This document shows, one piece after another, positions 1 to 9,066 of a stretch of DNA of 64,000 nt. The DNA is from Fibrobacterota bacterium (GTDB lineage Bacteria; Fibrobacterota; Chitinivibrionia; Chitinivibrionales; Chitinispirillaceae), in assembly GCA_023412475.1 (NCBI GenBank), contig JAEYNR010000010.1, forward strand, positions 13,412 to 77,411, read 5' to 3'. The translations under genes were made by a program, and so were the position numbers. The notes beneath the pieces are model-generated. The model saw only the letters and a program-made list of their open reading frames with translations. It made no database searches and was not told the origin of the DNA. Every line of letters starts with the position of its first letter. Positions within the stretch are counted from its first letter, which is position 1.

Positions 1-993
1 GCTCAGTATCAACAGTATCCATTGATGTTTGCCTGCACTCACCGCAGTCACATCGACTACATATTGGTTGGTTACGAACTGCACAAAAAAGGTTTTAAGG
101 ATATGCGTTTCGCCGCAGGAGATAACCTTACCAGACTCCCTTACGTGGGGCCCAGATTCACTTCGTTTGGTGCCTTTGCCGTTTCCAGGGATAATGGCTT
201 TGAAAGAAATTATGTTCGAAAGCTTTGTGATGGTGTTATCTCAATGCTGGATAAAGGTGAGCCGATAATTGTCTTTCCCGAAGGAGGCAGAAGTTACTCA
301 GGAGCCATGCTCGAGTTGAAGAATGGAATCTTGGGTGCTGCTGTGCTTGCTCAAGCCAAAAATCCAGACCAGGATGTGTTTCTGGTGCCGATTGCGGTTT
401 CATATGAGTTGATTCCTGATCTTCCTTATTTTGATCTTCTTCTGAAAGGAAAGCAGTTTAAGAAGAAAAGCAATCCTTTTTTTAAGCGGATAATAGGTTC
501 TCTGTTTTACTTCGGTGCTGATATATTTGCCTATCTCCCTCTTTTTTTGGATAAGCTATTTAATAAGAAATTCGGAAATGCTTATATTGATTATAAGGCT
601 CCGATTTCGGTTCGATCGATTGTAGACGTCGAGAAAAACCGAAATGAAAAAGCCAGGGATGATTTCTCTGCTCACCGGGTTTCCATGCAGCAGGTCAGTT
701 CATACCTGCAGAAGGAGTTTCTCAGTCTGTATCGAATTTTACCTGTACATCTGGTTTCCTTCTTACTTAAGAGCGGCAATGACACGGCGGAAAAAATTGA
801 AATTCAGATAGAGTCTTTGATTGAAAAACTCAAAGAAAATAGTCGCAACACAGAACTGGTGAGTACACTTGAGCCGGCAGAAATCGTGAAACAGGGGATT
901 GATACATTAATAAAGCAGAAAGCTGTTTCTGTCAAAACTGAAATTGTTATCAGAAAACAATTTATTATCGATTACTACAGTGCTGCTGTATAA
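1..993 (+). CDS. PlsB-like glycerol-3-phosphate/lysophosphatidate acyltransferase (5' truncated by window edge)
   Basis: The reading frame is open from base 1, so the N-terminus lies outside the window. The visible part carries the acyltransferase block I signature HRSHID at 40-57 (the HxxxxD catalytic pair) and, about 75 residues later, the FPEGGRS glycerophosphate-binding motif, in the order and spacing expected of the PlsB/PlsC superfamily. HRSHxDY is typical of the large PlsB-type enzymes rather than of short PlsC. Such enzymes transfer fatty acyl groups to glycerol-3-phosphate at the inner membrane as the first step of phospholipid synthesis. The stop codon lies six bases before the next start, so co-transcription with the cyclase gene is likely. 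The exact substrate position (sn-1 or sn-2) cannot be told from this fragment. Confidence 0.85.
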   Translation, partial: AQYQQYPLMFACTHRSHIDYILVGYELHKKGFKDMRFAAGDNLTRLPYVGPRFTSFGAFAVSRDNGFERNYVRKLCDGVISMLDKGEPIIVFPEGGRSYSGAMLELKNGILGAAVLAQAKNPDQDVFLVPIAVSYELIPDLPYFDLLLKGKQFKKKSNPFFKRIIGSLFYFGADIFAYLPLFLDKLFNKKFGNAYIDYKAPISVRSIVDVEKNRNEKARDDFSAHRVSMQQVSSYLQKEFLSLYRILPVHLVSFLLKSGNDTAEKIEIQIESLIEKLKENSRNTELVSTLEPAEIVKQGIDTLIKQKAVSVKTEIVIRKQFIIDYYSAAV

Positions 994-999
994 CTGGGG

Positions 1000-2400
1000 G
1001 TGAGTGTGACATTCGAGCAGTATCTTACTATTCCTACGGTAGTAGACCTTAAATCGGAGGATAAAGTAGAAGCTTTAAAAGAATTATCGCTTGTACTTTT
1101 CAAGGCACTCGATGTCCGCAAGCAGAAGTCAATAATAGAGGAAATTTTGAAAAGGGAGGAGGCCTCATCGACTTTTATCGGACAGGGACTTGCTATGCCA
1201 CAGGCTCATGGACCAATAAAGGAGGAGTTTGTAATAGCAGTAGGAAGAAGTCTGGGTGGTATTAAATATGATGCTGCACGTGGTGCCCTGGCGCATGTTA
1301 TTGTACTGCTGATTGCTCAAGAAGAGGCTGATAACAATACGCAGATTCAGATTTTATCTGAACTGGCCACTTTTTTTAAGACTGATGCTGTAAGAGAGCA
1401 GATACTGGCTTTTGAGTCTCCGGTAGACCTGAAAAAGATAATTGAATCGCTAAAGCGCCCCCCTGCTGAAGACAAGACTATTAAAAGTGCTGCCAAGAAA
1501 ATTGCCACTCCGATCATCTCTGCTGCTGTTACTTTGGCCAGGGAAACCAAAGCCAATGCTATAATGATCTTTGCAGACACTGTGCGGGAGAACGATTTTA
1601 TAGATCAGTTTAGAATGAAACCCAAAATAATTGTTGTCACAAGTAATAAAGCTCGCTTTGAGCTTGCTCGAAACCGAAAAATTGCAGCCATTATCCAGGT
1701 TCCTTCCATTCCGGCATCTCGCACTGGGCAGATAAAAATCGGTATCCTTCTGGCTCTATCCCGCAATCTTATAGACAGAGAATCCAAAGTGATCTGCCTC
1801 TCGGGAAATTCCTCTAACGGTATCTTTGATACAATCGTTGCTATTGATGTAGTGATGGAGTACGAGTTTTTCTTTACCTCTGCACAGGCGATAGTGCCCC
1901 CGGATGTTAAGCCGGAAGTCTTGGAAAGAATAATAGGATTGGCTCAGGAAATTGCAGTTGAGGGCAGGGAGGGTAAGCCTGTAGGTACAATATTTGTTCT
2001 GGGTGATACCAATTCTGTCAATGCCTCGGTCAGGCAGCTAATTATTAATCCCTTCAGAGGCTATAGTGAAGCGGAGAGAAATATATTGGATCCAGGGCTG
2101 GTGGAGACCATCAAGGAATTTGCCAGTATCGATGGGGCATTTGTTATTACCGGTGATGGGATTGTCCTGTCTGCCGGAAGTTATCTGCGGCCCCAACTCA
2201 CTGAGGAGTTACCGGCATTACCCGGGGGATTTGGTGCACGCCATGCCGCCGCTGCTGGGATCACCGCTTGTACAAACGCTTTAGCCATCACTATCTCAGA
2301 GTCTACCGGCACAGTAACCATCTTCAAAAATGGTGTGGTAATGATGTCCATAGCCAGACCGGTGGTCAGGGAAAAAACTCTGGTGCAGCGGTATCTGTAA
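1000..2400 (+). CDS. Three-domain diadenylate cyclase: EIIA-like + pyruvate-kinase-C-like + DAC (DisA_N)
   Basis: Residues 1-150 resemble a PTS EIIA type-2 domain, but where the family has Pro-His this protein reads PQAHG, so the phospho-accepting His is shifted or absent. Residues about 160-290 resemble the C-terminal domain of pyruvate kinase. Residues about 300-460 form a diadenylate cyclase domain: DGA at 378-380, then RHAAA at 414-418 and a SESTG segment, matching the DGA and RHR motifs that bind ATP in DisA/CdaA (third position of RHR is Ala). The expected reaction is 2 ATP to c-di-AMP. The pyruvate-kinase-like plus DAC pairing recalls archaeal DacZ; the added EIIA-like domain suggests a metabolic input. 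No membrane segment is seen, so it should be cytosolic. The start is GTG, seven bases after the upstream stop; a second GTG at 1006 is possible. Confidence 0.83.
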   Translation: MSVTFEQYLTIPTVVDLKSEDKVEALKELSLVLFKALDVRKQKSIIEEILKREEASSTFIGQGLAMPQAHGPIKEEFVIAVGRSLGGIKYDAARGALAHVIVLLIAQEEADNNTQIQILSELATFFKTDAVREQILAFESPVDLKKIIESLKRPPAEDKTIKSAAKKIATPIISAAVTLARETKANAIMIFADTVRENDFIDQFRMKPKIIVVTSNKARFELARNRKIAAIIQVPSIPASRTGQIKIGILLALSRNLIDRESKVICLSGNSSNGIFDTIVAIDVVMEYEFFFTSAQAIVPPDVKPEVLERIIGLAQEIAVEGREGKPVGTIFVLGDTNSVNASVRQLIINPFRGYSEAERNILDPGLVETIKEFASIDGAFVITGDGIVLSAGSYLRPQLTEELPALPGGFGARHAAAAGITACTNALAITISESTGTVTIFKNGVVMMSIARPVVREKTLVQRYL

Positions 2401-2650
2401 AATCTGATTTTTTTTCTTTTTACAGTGTTTCTTCTGCGGCCAAATTTTACTCAGAAACTTTCTGCAAACATATTATTTTATCACTTCTACTTTTTTTAAA
2501 TAGTATTTGCACTTGAGTAGGAAGCTGTCAGTTATAGGTATTCAGCTTTTTAAGGTGCTGTCAGATTTCCTGGCGGGCCACTGATCTTCTGATTCAGGTG
2601 TAGAAGCCAGGTTTACAGCAATGTATTAATTATAAAGAAGGGAATGGCAC

Positions 2651-3997
2651 ATGAACGCCAGAATCAGCTACAAAGATTCTTTTTTAAAGAATGCAGTTAC
2701 TGCTCATGAAATGGAGTCATACAACCAATCTATTGCTTCAGCAGAAAAGTTGCTTTCCGATCGTAATGGCCCAGGCAATGATTTCCTTGGCTGGCTTGAT
2801 CTTCCGAAAATGATGAACAAATCGATCATAGAGTATATTCAGGAAAAGGCTGCACAGATACGCGAAAAAGCGGATGTACTGATATGCGTAGGCATCGGAG
2901 GATCTTATCTGGGTGCACGTGCTGCAATCGAATACTCGTCGGTTTCTTTTGAAGATATGAGAAAGCCAAGGGTTATCTTTGCAGGACATTCCATAAATTC
3001 CGATTATCTCTCCGATTTACTTGAGTTAGTTAAGGAGAAAAATGTTGCTGTTAATGTAATTTCCAAAAGTGGTACAACGACTGAACCCGGAATCGCTTTC
3101 AGAGTGATAAGACAATGGATGGAAGCCAGATATGGAAGAAAAGAAGCTGCCTCCAGAATCATTGCCACAACAGACCCCACCAAAGGAGCTATGCGTAAGC
3201 TTGCCACAGAAGAAGGTTATGCCACATTTGACATCCCTTCAGATGTGGGAGGAAGATTTTCGGTGCTCACACCTGTGGGCCTTTTTCCGATTGCGGTTGC
3301 AGGTCTTGATATTGCAGAACTGATTGAAGGTGCAGCCGAAGCTTTTGATTTTTGCAGTGGCAATACCTGGGATAAAAACCTGGCTGGACATTATGCTGCT
3401 GCCCGTAATATCCTTTTCAGAAAAGGCTATACAACCGAAGTACTCGCATCATTTCAACCTCAGCTTCACTTTATCAGTGAATGGTGGAAACAGCTTGCCG
3501 GAGAAAGTGAAGGTAAAAACGGAACAGGAATTTTTCCTTCAGCTCTTGATTATACTACAGATCTGCACTCTCTTGGTCAGTACATGCAGGATGGGTTGCG
3601 TAATATTTTTGAAACCTTTATTATTGTTAAAAATACTCTGAAAAGTGTGACCGTGCCGCAATTTCAGGATGATAGTGATGAACTCAACTACCTGGCCGGC
3701 AGGACTTTTGAAGAAATCAATCAGAATGCCTACAAAGGTACTCTTCTGGCTCATTTTGATGGCGGGGTGCCATGCAGCACACTGCTTCTAAAGGATCGGT
3801 CTGAAAGAACACTGGGCCAGCTCTTCTACTTTTTTGAAAAAGCAATCGCCCTTTCAGGGTACATTTTAAGAGTCAATCCTTTCGATCAGCCTGGAGTGGA
3901 AGAGTACAAGAAAAATATGTTCGCACTCCTGGGGAAGAAAGGCTTTGAGAAACGGCGCGATGAACTGTCTTCACAAACCAAAGACATGCAACTATGA
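2651..3997 (+). CDS. pgi: Glucose-6-phosphate isomerase
   Basis: The 448-residue product is the length of the short (Bacillus-type) bacterial phosphoglucose isomerases. It has the sugar-phosphate-binding VGIGGSYLGAR segment near residue 83, the SKSGTTTEP phosphate loop near 140 and a late DQPGVE segment typical of the family. It interconverts glucose-6-phosphate and fructose-6-phosphate in cytosolic glycolysis and gluconeogenesis. An AAGGGA ribosome site sits eight bases before the ATG. The 250 bases upstream contain no gene and probably hold its promoter. Its stop overlaps the start of the next gene by four bases (ATGA), so the two are translationally coupled. Confidence 0.95.
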   Translation: MNARISYKDSFLKNAVTAHEMESYNQSIASAEKLLSDRNGPGNDFLGWLDLPKMMNKSIIEYIQEKAAQIREKADVLICVGIGGSYLGARAAIEYSSVSFEDMRKPRVIFAGHSINSDYLSDLLELVKEKNVAVNVISKSGTTTEPGIAFRVIRQWMEARYGRKEAASRIIATTDPTKGAMRKLATEEGYATFDIPSDVGGRFSVLTPVGLFPIAVAGLDIAELIEGAAEAFDFCSGNTWDKNLAGHYAAARNILFRKGYTTEVLASFQPQLHFISEWWKQLAGESEGKNGTGIFPSALDYTTDLHSLGQYMQDGLRNIFETFIIVKNTLKSVTVPQFQDDSDELNYLAGRTFEEINQNAYKGTLLAHFDGGVPCSTLLLKDRSERTLGQLFYFFEKAIALSGYILRVNPFDQPGVEEYKKNMFALLGKKGFEKRRDELSSQTKDMQL

Positions 3998-4410
3998 AAT
4001 CATTCAGAAATGTTTTAACTTTTAATACTCCTCACCGCCGTGATTATGTAAATATCACGGCAGAGGTGGAATCTGCACTAAAGGACAGCGGTATCACCGA
4101 AGGAATCTGTCTGGTAAACGCGATGCATATCACTGCCAGCGTTTTTATAAATGACAATGAGCAGGGATTAATCAGGGATTTTGATGACTGGCTCGAAGAG
4201 CTTGCTCCTCATGGACCAATCTCCAGATATCGGCATAATGGAGCCGAAGATAATGGAGATGCGCATCTTAAACGTCAAGTTATGGGAAGAGAAGTGGTGG
4301 TGGCGGTCACTAATGCAAGATTGGATTTTGGCCCCTGGGAACAGATCTTTTATGGTGAATTTGATGGACGGCGGCCTAAAAAAGTACTGATTAAAATTAT
4401 TGGAGATTGA
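3994..4410 (+). CDS. YjbQ family protein (UPF0047)
   Basis: The 138-residue product is a full-length YjbQ/UPF0047 protein. It shows the family's early GICLVNAMHITASVF stretch, the DNGDAHLKRQVMGRE segment with the conserved histidine, and the closing GPWEQIFYGEFDG. Members have been reported to have weak thiamine phosphate synthase activity, but the cellular role is unsettled. The ATG overlaps the pgi stop codon, and the gene runs into the next reading frame, so it is one of a compact three-gene group. Confidence 0.88.
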   Translation: MKSFRNVLTFNTPHRRDYVNITAEVESALKDSGITEGICLVNAMHITASVFINDNEQGLIRDFDDWLEELAPHGPISRYRHNGAEDNGDAHLKRQVMGREVVVAVTNARLDFGPWEQIFYGEFDGRRPKKVLIKIIGD

Positions 4411-4438
4411 AAAACTGCTTTTCAATCCGGGAGGTGTT

Positions 4439-4927
4439 TTGCAAAACAGAAAGCCGGTAATCGGAGTGATAGGTGCATCTGTTGCCACTGAAGAACAGTG
4501 TGAGCTTGCCTTCGAACTTGGTGGCCATATCGCCAAGCGGGGAGCGATTCTGGTCTGTGGTGGACTGGGTGGAATTATGGAAGCTTGCAGTAAAGGGGCT
4601 GCGGAAAATGGCGGCTTGGTGATTGGCATACTTCCTGGAGAAAATAAAGCCGATGCAAATCCCTATGTTTCTATTGCTATACCAACTGCAATGGGTATCT
4701 CTAGAAACGTGATGGTGGTGCAGACTGCCGATGTTCTTATCGCTTTTCCTGGTTCCTATGGCACCCTCAGTGAAATAGCTCTGGCTTTAGCCAGTGGAAA
4801 AACAGTGATTTATCTTCCTGGGGCTTGGGATCTTAAAAAAATCGGTAAAGTCGATAGCGCTCTTTTTAAAGAGGCTTTCGACTCCAGGCAGGCCATAGGA
4901 TTTGCCCTTGATATTTTGCGTGGATAA
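4439..4927 (+). CDS. LOG-like Rossmann protein (TIGR00725 type)
   Basis: The product opens with KPVIGVIGAS and carries CGGLGGIMEA and PGSYGTLSE, the last corresponding to the PGGxGTxxE nucleotide-binding motif of LOG/lysine-decarboxylase-like Rossmann proteins with Ser in place of the second Gly. The closest family by pattern is the short TIGR00725 group, some of which are called molybdenum-cofactor-carrier-like; the role is not established. The frame is open from a TTG at 4400 inside yjbQ, but I prefer the TTG at 4439: a GGGAGG ribosome site lies just before it and the protein then begins at the first beta strand, giving 162 residues. Confidence 0.8.
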   Translation: MQNRKPVIGVIGASVATEEQCELAFELGGHIAKRGAILVCGGLGGIMEACSKGAAENGGLVIGILPGENKADANPYVSIAIPTAMGISRNVMVVQTADVLIAFPGSYGTLSEIALALASGKTVIYLPGAWDLKKIGKVDSALFKEAFDSRQAIGFALDILRG

Positions 4928-5033
4928 AAAAAACTGGAATTTGCTGATTTCTCGGGATATATTATATGAATAATCATAATATAATCATAACTGAATAGCT
5001 GATCTAAAGCATCCTGTTGAGGAGGAACGTATT

Positions 5034-5924
5034 TTGACTTTCAATATCCCTTTAAGAATATCAGTTTTGTTAATCATCGGTTTCTGCGTATTGACTAATG
5101 CTGATTCATTGTCAATACATGTAGACATGAATAATTATTATGAGAAAATGGATGAATCCTTCTCCCGTCTTGCCAGATCCACTGCGCTGAAAAGTACCAG
5201 TCTCTCTGGTGCAGAAAAACTTTTCGTGAGAGAAATGAAAAAAAACCGGGCATATTACTCTCTGATTCGCACAAACTCAAAGGGAAAAATCATCTCTGAA
5301 GCGGTCAGAGGGAAAAAAGTCGAACGTCCAAATACTGACGTGGAACGAGAAAAATGGTTTCAAAATGTTAAAAAAAACAAAGAACCTCATTACTCAATTA
5401 TCAGAGATGATGACCGAGGCCGCTATTATCTTATCTGGAGTAAACCAATTATTAAAAACAATAATTTTGTCGGCACGCTTACTGCAAAAATTGACCTCTG
5501 GGATAGTTTCTATGAGTTTTCCAATTCGGTTTATTATCCCTTTCTGGTTCGCCTCAACAGTCTCAGCCTTTTTTCTCATAAATGGAATAATGATTTCAGC
5601 TACAAAGAGGAACGTTTAACTATTCCAGGAATAAACAGGATTTCAGTCCGTTATATTCCTGAAAAAAAAGGCTTTTCTGTTGCAATCAAGGACTCTTCAA
5701 AGCCTGTATCTGCTGACACAGATACTCAGAAGACACCGGTGATTCAAAAAAGTGATACCGCGAAAGAAATCGCAACAAGTGCTCCAAAGGATAAAAAAGG
5801 GAATTCGGCAGGAGTATTAATTATCACTATTATCGTAGTTGTTGCCGGAGGTGCTCTGGTAACTCTGGTTGTTGTTTCCAGAAACCGCAGAAAGGCTTTT
5901 TTAAAAGAACTGGAGGAGGAGTAA
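5034..5924 (+). CDS. Exported membrane-anchored protein with a Cache/PAS-like sensor region, function unknown
   Basis: The protein begins with a short basic stretch and a hydrophobic segment (residues about 7-23) that looks like a signal peptide or anchor. Residues about 40-165 have the strand-rich pattern of a periplasmic Cache-type ligand-binding domain, with YYSLIRTNSKGKII and a second SIIRDDDRGRYYLIWSKP strand pair. A Ser/Thr/Lys-rich linker follows (about 225-262), then one strong transmembrane helix (about 263-285) and a short basic tail. No kinase, GGDEF or methyl-accepting domain follows, so any signal output would have to come from a partner. The start is TTG behind a GAGGAGG ribosome site. 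It is transcribed alone. Confidence 0.7.
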   Translation: MTFNIPLRISVLLIIGFCVLTNADSLSIHVDMNNYYEKMDESFSRLARSTALKSTSLSGAEKLFVREMKKNRAYYSLIRTNSKGKIISEAVRGKKVERPNTDVEREKWFQNVKKNKEPHYSIIRDDDRGRYYLIWSKPIIKNNNFVGTLTAKIDLWDSFYEFSNSVYYPFLVRLNSLSLFSHKWNNDFSYKEERLTIPGINRISVRYIPEKKGFSVAIKDSSKPVSADTDTQKTPVIQKSDTAKEIATSAPKDKKGNSAGVLIITIIVVVAGGALVTLVVVSRNRRKAFLKELEEE

Positions 5925-6440
5925 CGTTATTTCAATCCCTCACCATGGTAGCCAAATTTGGGACTATCTATGGCTCATCAGATTAGATACAATTATGGAG
6001 TAACATCTAATCTGGAAAAATCACAGTTAATATCAAAGCAATATCTAACTCAGAGATAATAGGAAAGAAAATATTTATACCAGGAAACGATAATTTTCTC
6101 CCTCAACAAAGAGAGGGGGGCTGTTTTTATGCTGCAATTTAAAAAAACCCACGCTGTTCTGGGCACAATTTTCCTCCAATTTTCTTTTTAAGTTAAAAAA
6201 AATCCATTGTATGCTTCCTATCTTCCTTTGTGTATAAATGGTAAGAATCCGGTCATCTTTGGAGCAGTTGGTTGCGGAGAACGGGGCGCGCACGTTAGAG
6301 GATTTCGAATCGGTGTAACAGGGAAATATCTTTTCGGAAGGGGAGATGGTCAGTGTTTTGCAAAAAAACATTTAATTAACATGGCTGGCATGGAGAAAAC
6401 CGAAAGTGTCTCTCCATACGCAAGCCAGTATATTCTTGTG
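5925..6440. other. Intergenic region, no convincing gene
   Basis: This 516-base gap between convergent genes holds two mutually overlapping frames of under 100 codons on opposite strands; neither has a ribosome site or recognisable sequence. A CCCTC/GAGGG hairpin around 6101-6120 followed by a short T-rich run could end transcription of the upstream gene, but it is weak. I see no RNA gene here. Confidence 0.5.
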
Positions 6441-7040
6441 TTATTGATTTTTTCCCAGAGCCGCTTGTGCTTTAACTGCACGCGCCAATCCTTCTTTTGA
6501 GTAGGCAAAGGCCGCCAGCGGAGTCTCGGTTGAACCTTCTTTAAGGATTTCTTCTCCATAGTACATAGTGAGCTTATATTCTCTCATCAGAAATCTCTTG
6601 GCCAGCTTTTTGTCACCTTCTGCATTGATTATCAATTCACCAGTTTCTCCGTTTAAAAGCTGAACCTTTTGGCCGTAGTCATAGATAAAGTCGATACTGT
6701 CGGAGGTAATCTGGCGTTCTCCATTATTGTTGTTGATTACCATTGTGGGCAGGCAGTCCACTTTCCCTTTTGCGGAGTAGCCGTTTCCTTCGACGTAACC
6801 ACTGGAGATGTATTGAAAATTCATGCTGGCATCGATTGGCTGTGCTGGCTCACCGGGAAACTTTCTGGTCAGTTTGCAATCAAAATTTCCCAGATATACG
6901 ACCCAGTAAAGAGCTTGTCCCTGCTTGTTGTCGCTGCTCAGGTAGAACATCTTTTTTTGCAGAATATTACGAGCGAAGCAGGCAGTGACAGAAAAAGCGA
7001 TGATTGAGAGAACAAAAAGAATCCGTTTCCTATTTATCAT
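6441..7040 (-). CDS. Exported protein of unknown function, possible lipoprotein
   Basis: The 199-residue product starts behind a strong GAGGAGG ribosome site. Residues 1-23 are a signal sequence with basic start and hydrophobic core; the VTAC segment at about 18-21 could be a lipobox, so it may be lipid-anchored. The mature part is strand-rich and resembles periplasmic proteins that fold as an open beta sheet or barrel: phrases such as NFDCKLTRKF, VDCLPTMVINNNN and FIYDYGQKVQLLNGETGE alternate polar and hydrophobic residues. I do not recognise the family. It is isolated between two unrelated genes. Confidence 0.65.
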   Translation of the reverse strand: MINRKRILFVLSIIAFSVTACFARNILQKKMFYLSSDNKQGQALYWVVYLGNFDCKLTRKFPGEPAQPIDASMNFQYISSGYVEGNGYSAKGKVDCLPTMVINNNNGERQITSDSIDFIYDYGQKVQLLNGETGELIINAEGDKKLAKRFLMREYKLTMYYGEEILKEGSTETPLAAFAYSKEGLARAVKAQAALGKNQ

Positions 7041-7225
7041 GAAACCTCCTCGGGAATTAAATTTGATATAGCTAAGGAAATAGTAAATTCTTTAATAAGT
7101 TACAGATCAGCCAATAATAAAGAAATTTGTTATTTAAAACTGATCAGCTATAAATATAAACATTTTTTGCTGAAAGTGTTGGATTGTTTCTGATCGGATC
7201 AGTGGCTTATGGCAAACTACAATCA

Positions 7226-8254
7226 TTAAAAGTTCTGAATTTTCACTTCGTGCCACAGACCACTTTTTTTATCTTTAACCAGTTTTATATGAGGAGATTC
7301 ACCACCATCATACACGGTTATTTCTTTTTCAGACAGAACAGTTTTCCCGATTATTGTGAGGGCCTTATTGTTGAGGGCTCTGTACTGTAGCATAAGGAAG
7401 TCTTTAATGCGTTCAAATTCCTGTCTGCTTTCGTTGAAGGTGAAAAAAAGTGTGCCAATCTGTTCTGTAGACAGCCTTTCATAGATTTTTGCTGGAAAAG
7501 GTTTTATCTGTCGGAGGCGTTCATAACTGTTTGCAGAAAAAATGGAATGTTTATCGGTGAAAAGGATGTAATGAAAGCTGGCATCGGGGAAAAGAATGCG
7601 CAGGGGGTTGAAAAGATTACCAATTAGAAAGTCGCAATCTACATTTATTCGCTCCAGTTTGCTTTCAAGGACAAGGATGTGGCGTTTCCCTTTATACCGG
7701 TAATCAAAAAAACCATCGATCTCTTTTATATTTTCGTATCCGTATTTTCCTTTGCCGCTTTTCTTCAAGATGATCAGGTTGGGATATTGTTTTATTTTCA
7801 AAATGTAGTCGCTGCTGTGTGCTACTATAAAATCTCTGCAGTTTCTCACATCAAAGCCTGGCTCGAATATGCCTCCGGTTTTTCCGTTTTTATCCCAGTG
7901 TTTTAAAAAGTATTTGGTTATACGTCTGGAGATTCTTTCTGCAAGATCTCCCAGAATATTACCTTCCGCCTGGGTGTCGTAAACAAAAGTAGAGTTGAGC
8001 AGATCGGAGATAGTGATAATGGGATAGCTGTAATCATTAATTTTATATTCCACAAGGATCTTTTCAAACTTTGGCAGAAAAGTGTTGATAGGGTCATTGG
8101 GGTTATGGAGTATAAAAGAGCTTTGGACTCCATGATTTCTCTTAATGGAATAGATGGTATCCTCGGAATTGTTTCGCTGAGGAGTCCACAAAACAGGGTG
8201 AAATTCAACAAAGGGGTCTTCGGAGTCCGAAACAGCAGGATTCGCTGTAGCCAT
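7226..8254 (-). CDS. Uncharacterised protein with PD-(D/E)XK nuclease-like pattern
   Basis: The 342-residue product has no signal peptide or membrane segment. The central part follows the PD-(D/E)XK nuclease plan: a helix with Glu106 in GDLAERI, then EID at 178-180 and, after one strand, ESK at 197-199 (E-x-D ... ExK). A following helix and strand (LFTDKHSIFSA) would complete the fold. The N-terminal 100 residues and C-terminal 90 have no recognised domain. There is no methylase, helicase or toxin-antitoxin partner beside it, and the region around it is sparse in genes. The nuclease call is inference from the spacing of acidic and basic residues. The ribosome site is weak, so the start could be internal. 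Confidence 0.55.
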   Translation of the reverse strand: MATANPAVSDSEDPFVEFHPVLWTPQRNNSEDTIYSIKRNHGVQSSFILHNPNDPINTFLPKFEKILVEYKINDYSYPIITISDLLNSTFVYDTQAEGNILGDLAERISRRITKYFLKHWDKNGKTGGIFEPGFDVRNCRDFIVAHSSDYILKIKQYPNLIILKKSGKGKYGYENIKEIDGFFDYRYKGKRHILVLESKLERINVDCDFLIGNLFNPLRILFPDASFHYILFTDKHSIFSANSYERLRQIKPFPAKIYERLSTEQIGTLFFTFNESRQEFERIKDFLMLQYRALNNKALTIIGKTVLSEKEITVYDGGESPHIKLVKDKKSGLWHEVKIQNF

Positions 8255-9066
8255 TATGTCCGTTTTCTTTCTACTGTTTCTCGCCAGATTCTTTTAGCCT
8301 CTTGTAACACAATTTTATAAAAAACGCTCATTTAAATACATAAAGTACTTCAATTTTATTTTAATAATATTACATATGCTCAATAAGAGCAATAACTTAT
8401 TACTGCTTTGGCTCATAGCCTATTTGTGCTATAAGCAAAAATTGATGCAGAAGAGTGAAAGCTCTTTTCCTCTGCTAAAAAGAAGGAAGCCCTTAATGTG
8501 GAGTCCCATACAGAAACACTCACTTTCCTCCTTGAATTCCAGTGCACTTTTCTTTTTTTAGCCCTACAAGAGAATTAAAACGCATGAGGCGCAGACAATC
8601 AATTCCCTCTGCTTGTTATCGGTAACAGCTAACAGCCCGAGTGTAGTTCACAGAATTTCTCCCTGTGTCCCCGGCATCTGCCCAAGTGCCAGAGTTTGAA
8701 CCATGTTTTAAGAGACAATCCCTGACTTTTCCGGATTCCGGATATGCGCAACAGCCGCAGCGCTGAAAAAAAACTTGTCCCGGAGGGGTTATTTTACCTT
8801 TTTACTTTCCTTTTATAGAAAGATATTTGCCAATACATAATTCAGGCTTAAATTGATCAAGATTTTTGGTACTAAATCGAAATATTGATACGTTTTACCT
8901 ATAACAAGACCTGGTGCAGCCCATCGAAAGGCTGAAATTTTGTAAATAAAAGAGTAACATTATACAAGATCGTTGCTTTTAGTTTCAAAAAAAATGTATC
9001 TTTTCTCCTTACTTTAGTGCCGGCCGATGCAGTGTCTGCTACTTTTTCCATGGATAGCACATAGTA
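8255..9066. other. 812-base gene-free region
   Basis: No frame here has a ribosome site or recognisable product. The stretch 8560-8800 is locally less AT-rich and contains short palindromes such as CCGGATTCCGG near 8739, and 8911-8935 can fold as CAGCC/GGCTG closed by a GAAA-containing loop. I could not match it to a known riboswitch or small RNA. It must include the promoters of the divergent genes at 8254 (minus) and 9067 (plus). Confidence 0.45.

Noticed and set aside
6075..6500. Overlapping 97-98-codon frames on both strands
   Set aside because: They overlap each other, have no ribosome site, and their translations look like non-coding sequence.
8376..8561. 61-codon frame in the large gap
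   Set aside because: No ribosome site, low-complexity composition and no recognised pattern.
8880..8990. Possible cyclic-di-GMP riboswitch before the response regulator
   Set aside because: A short stem with a GAAA-containing loop is present, but the conserved core bases of the GEMM classes are not.
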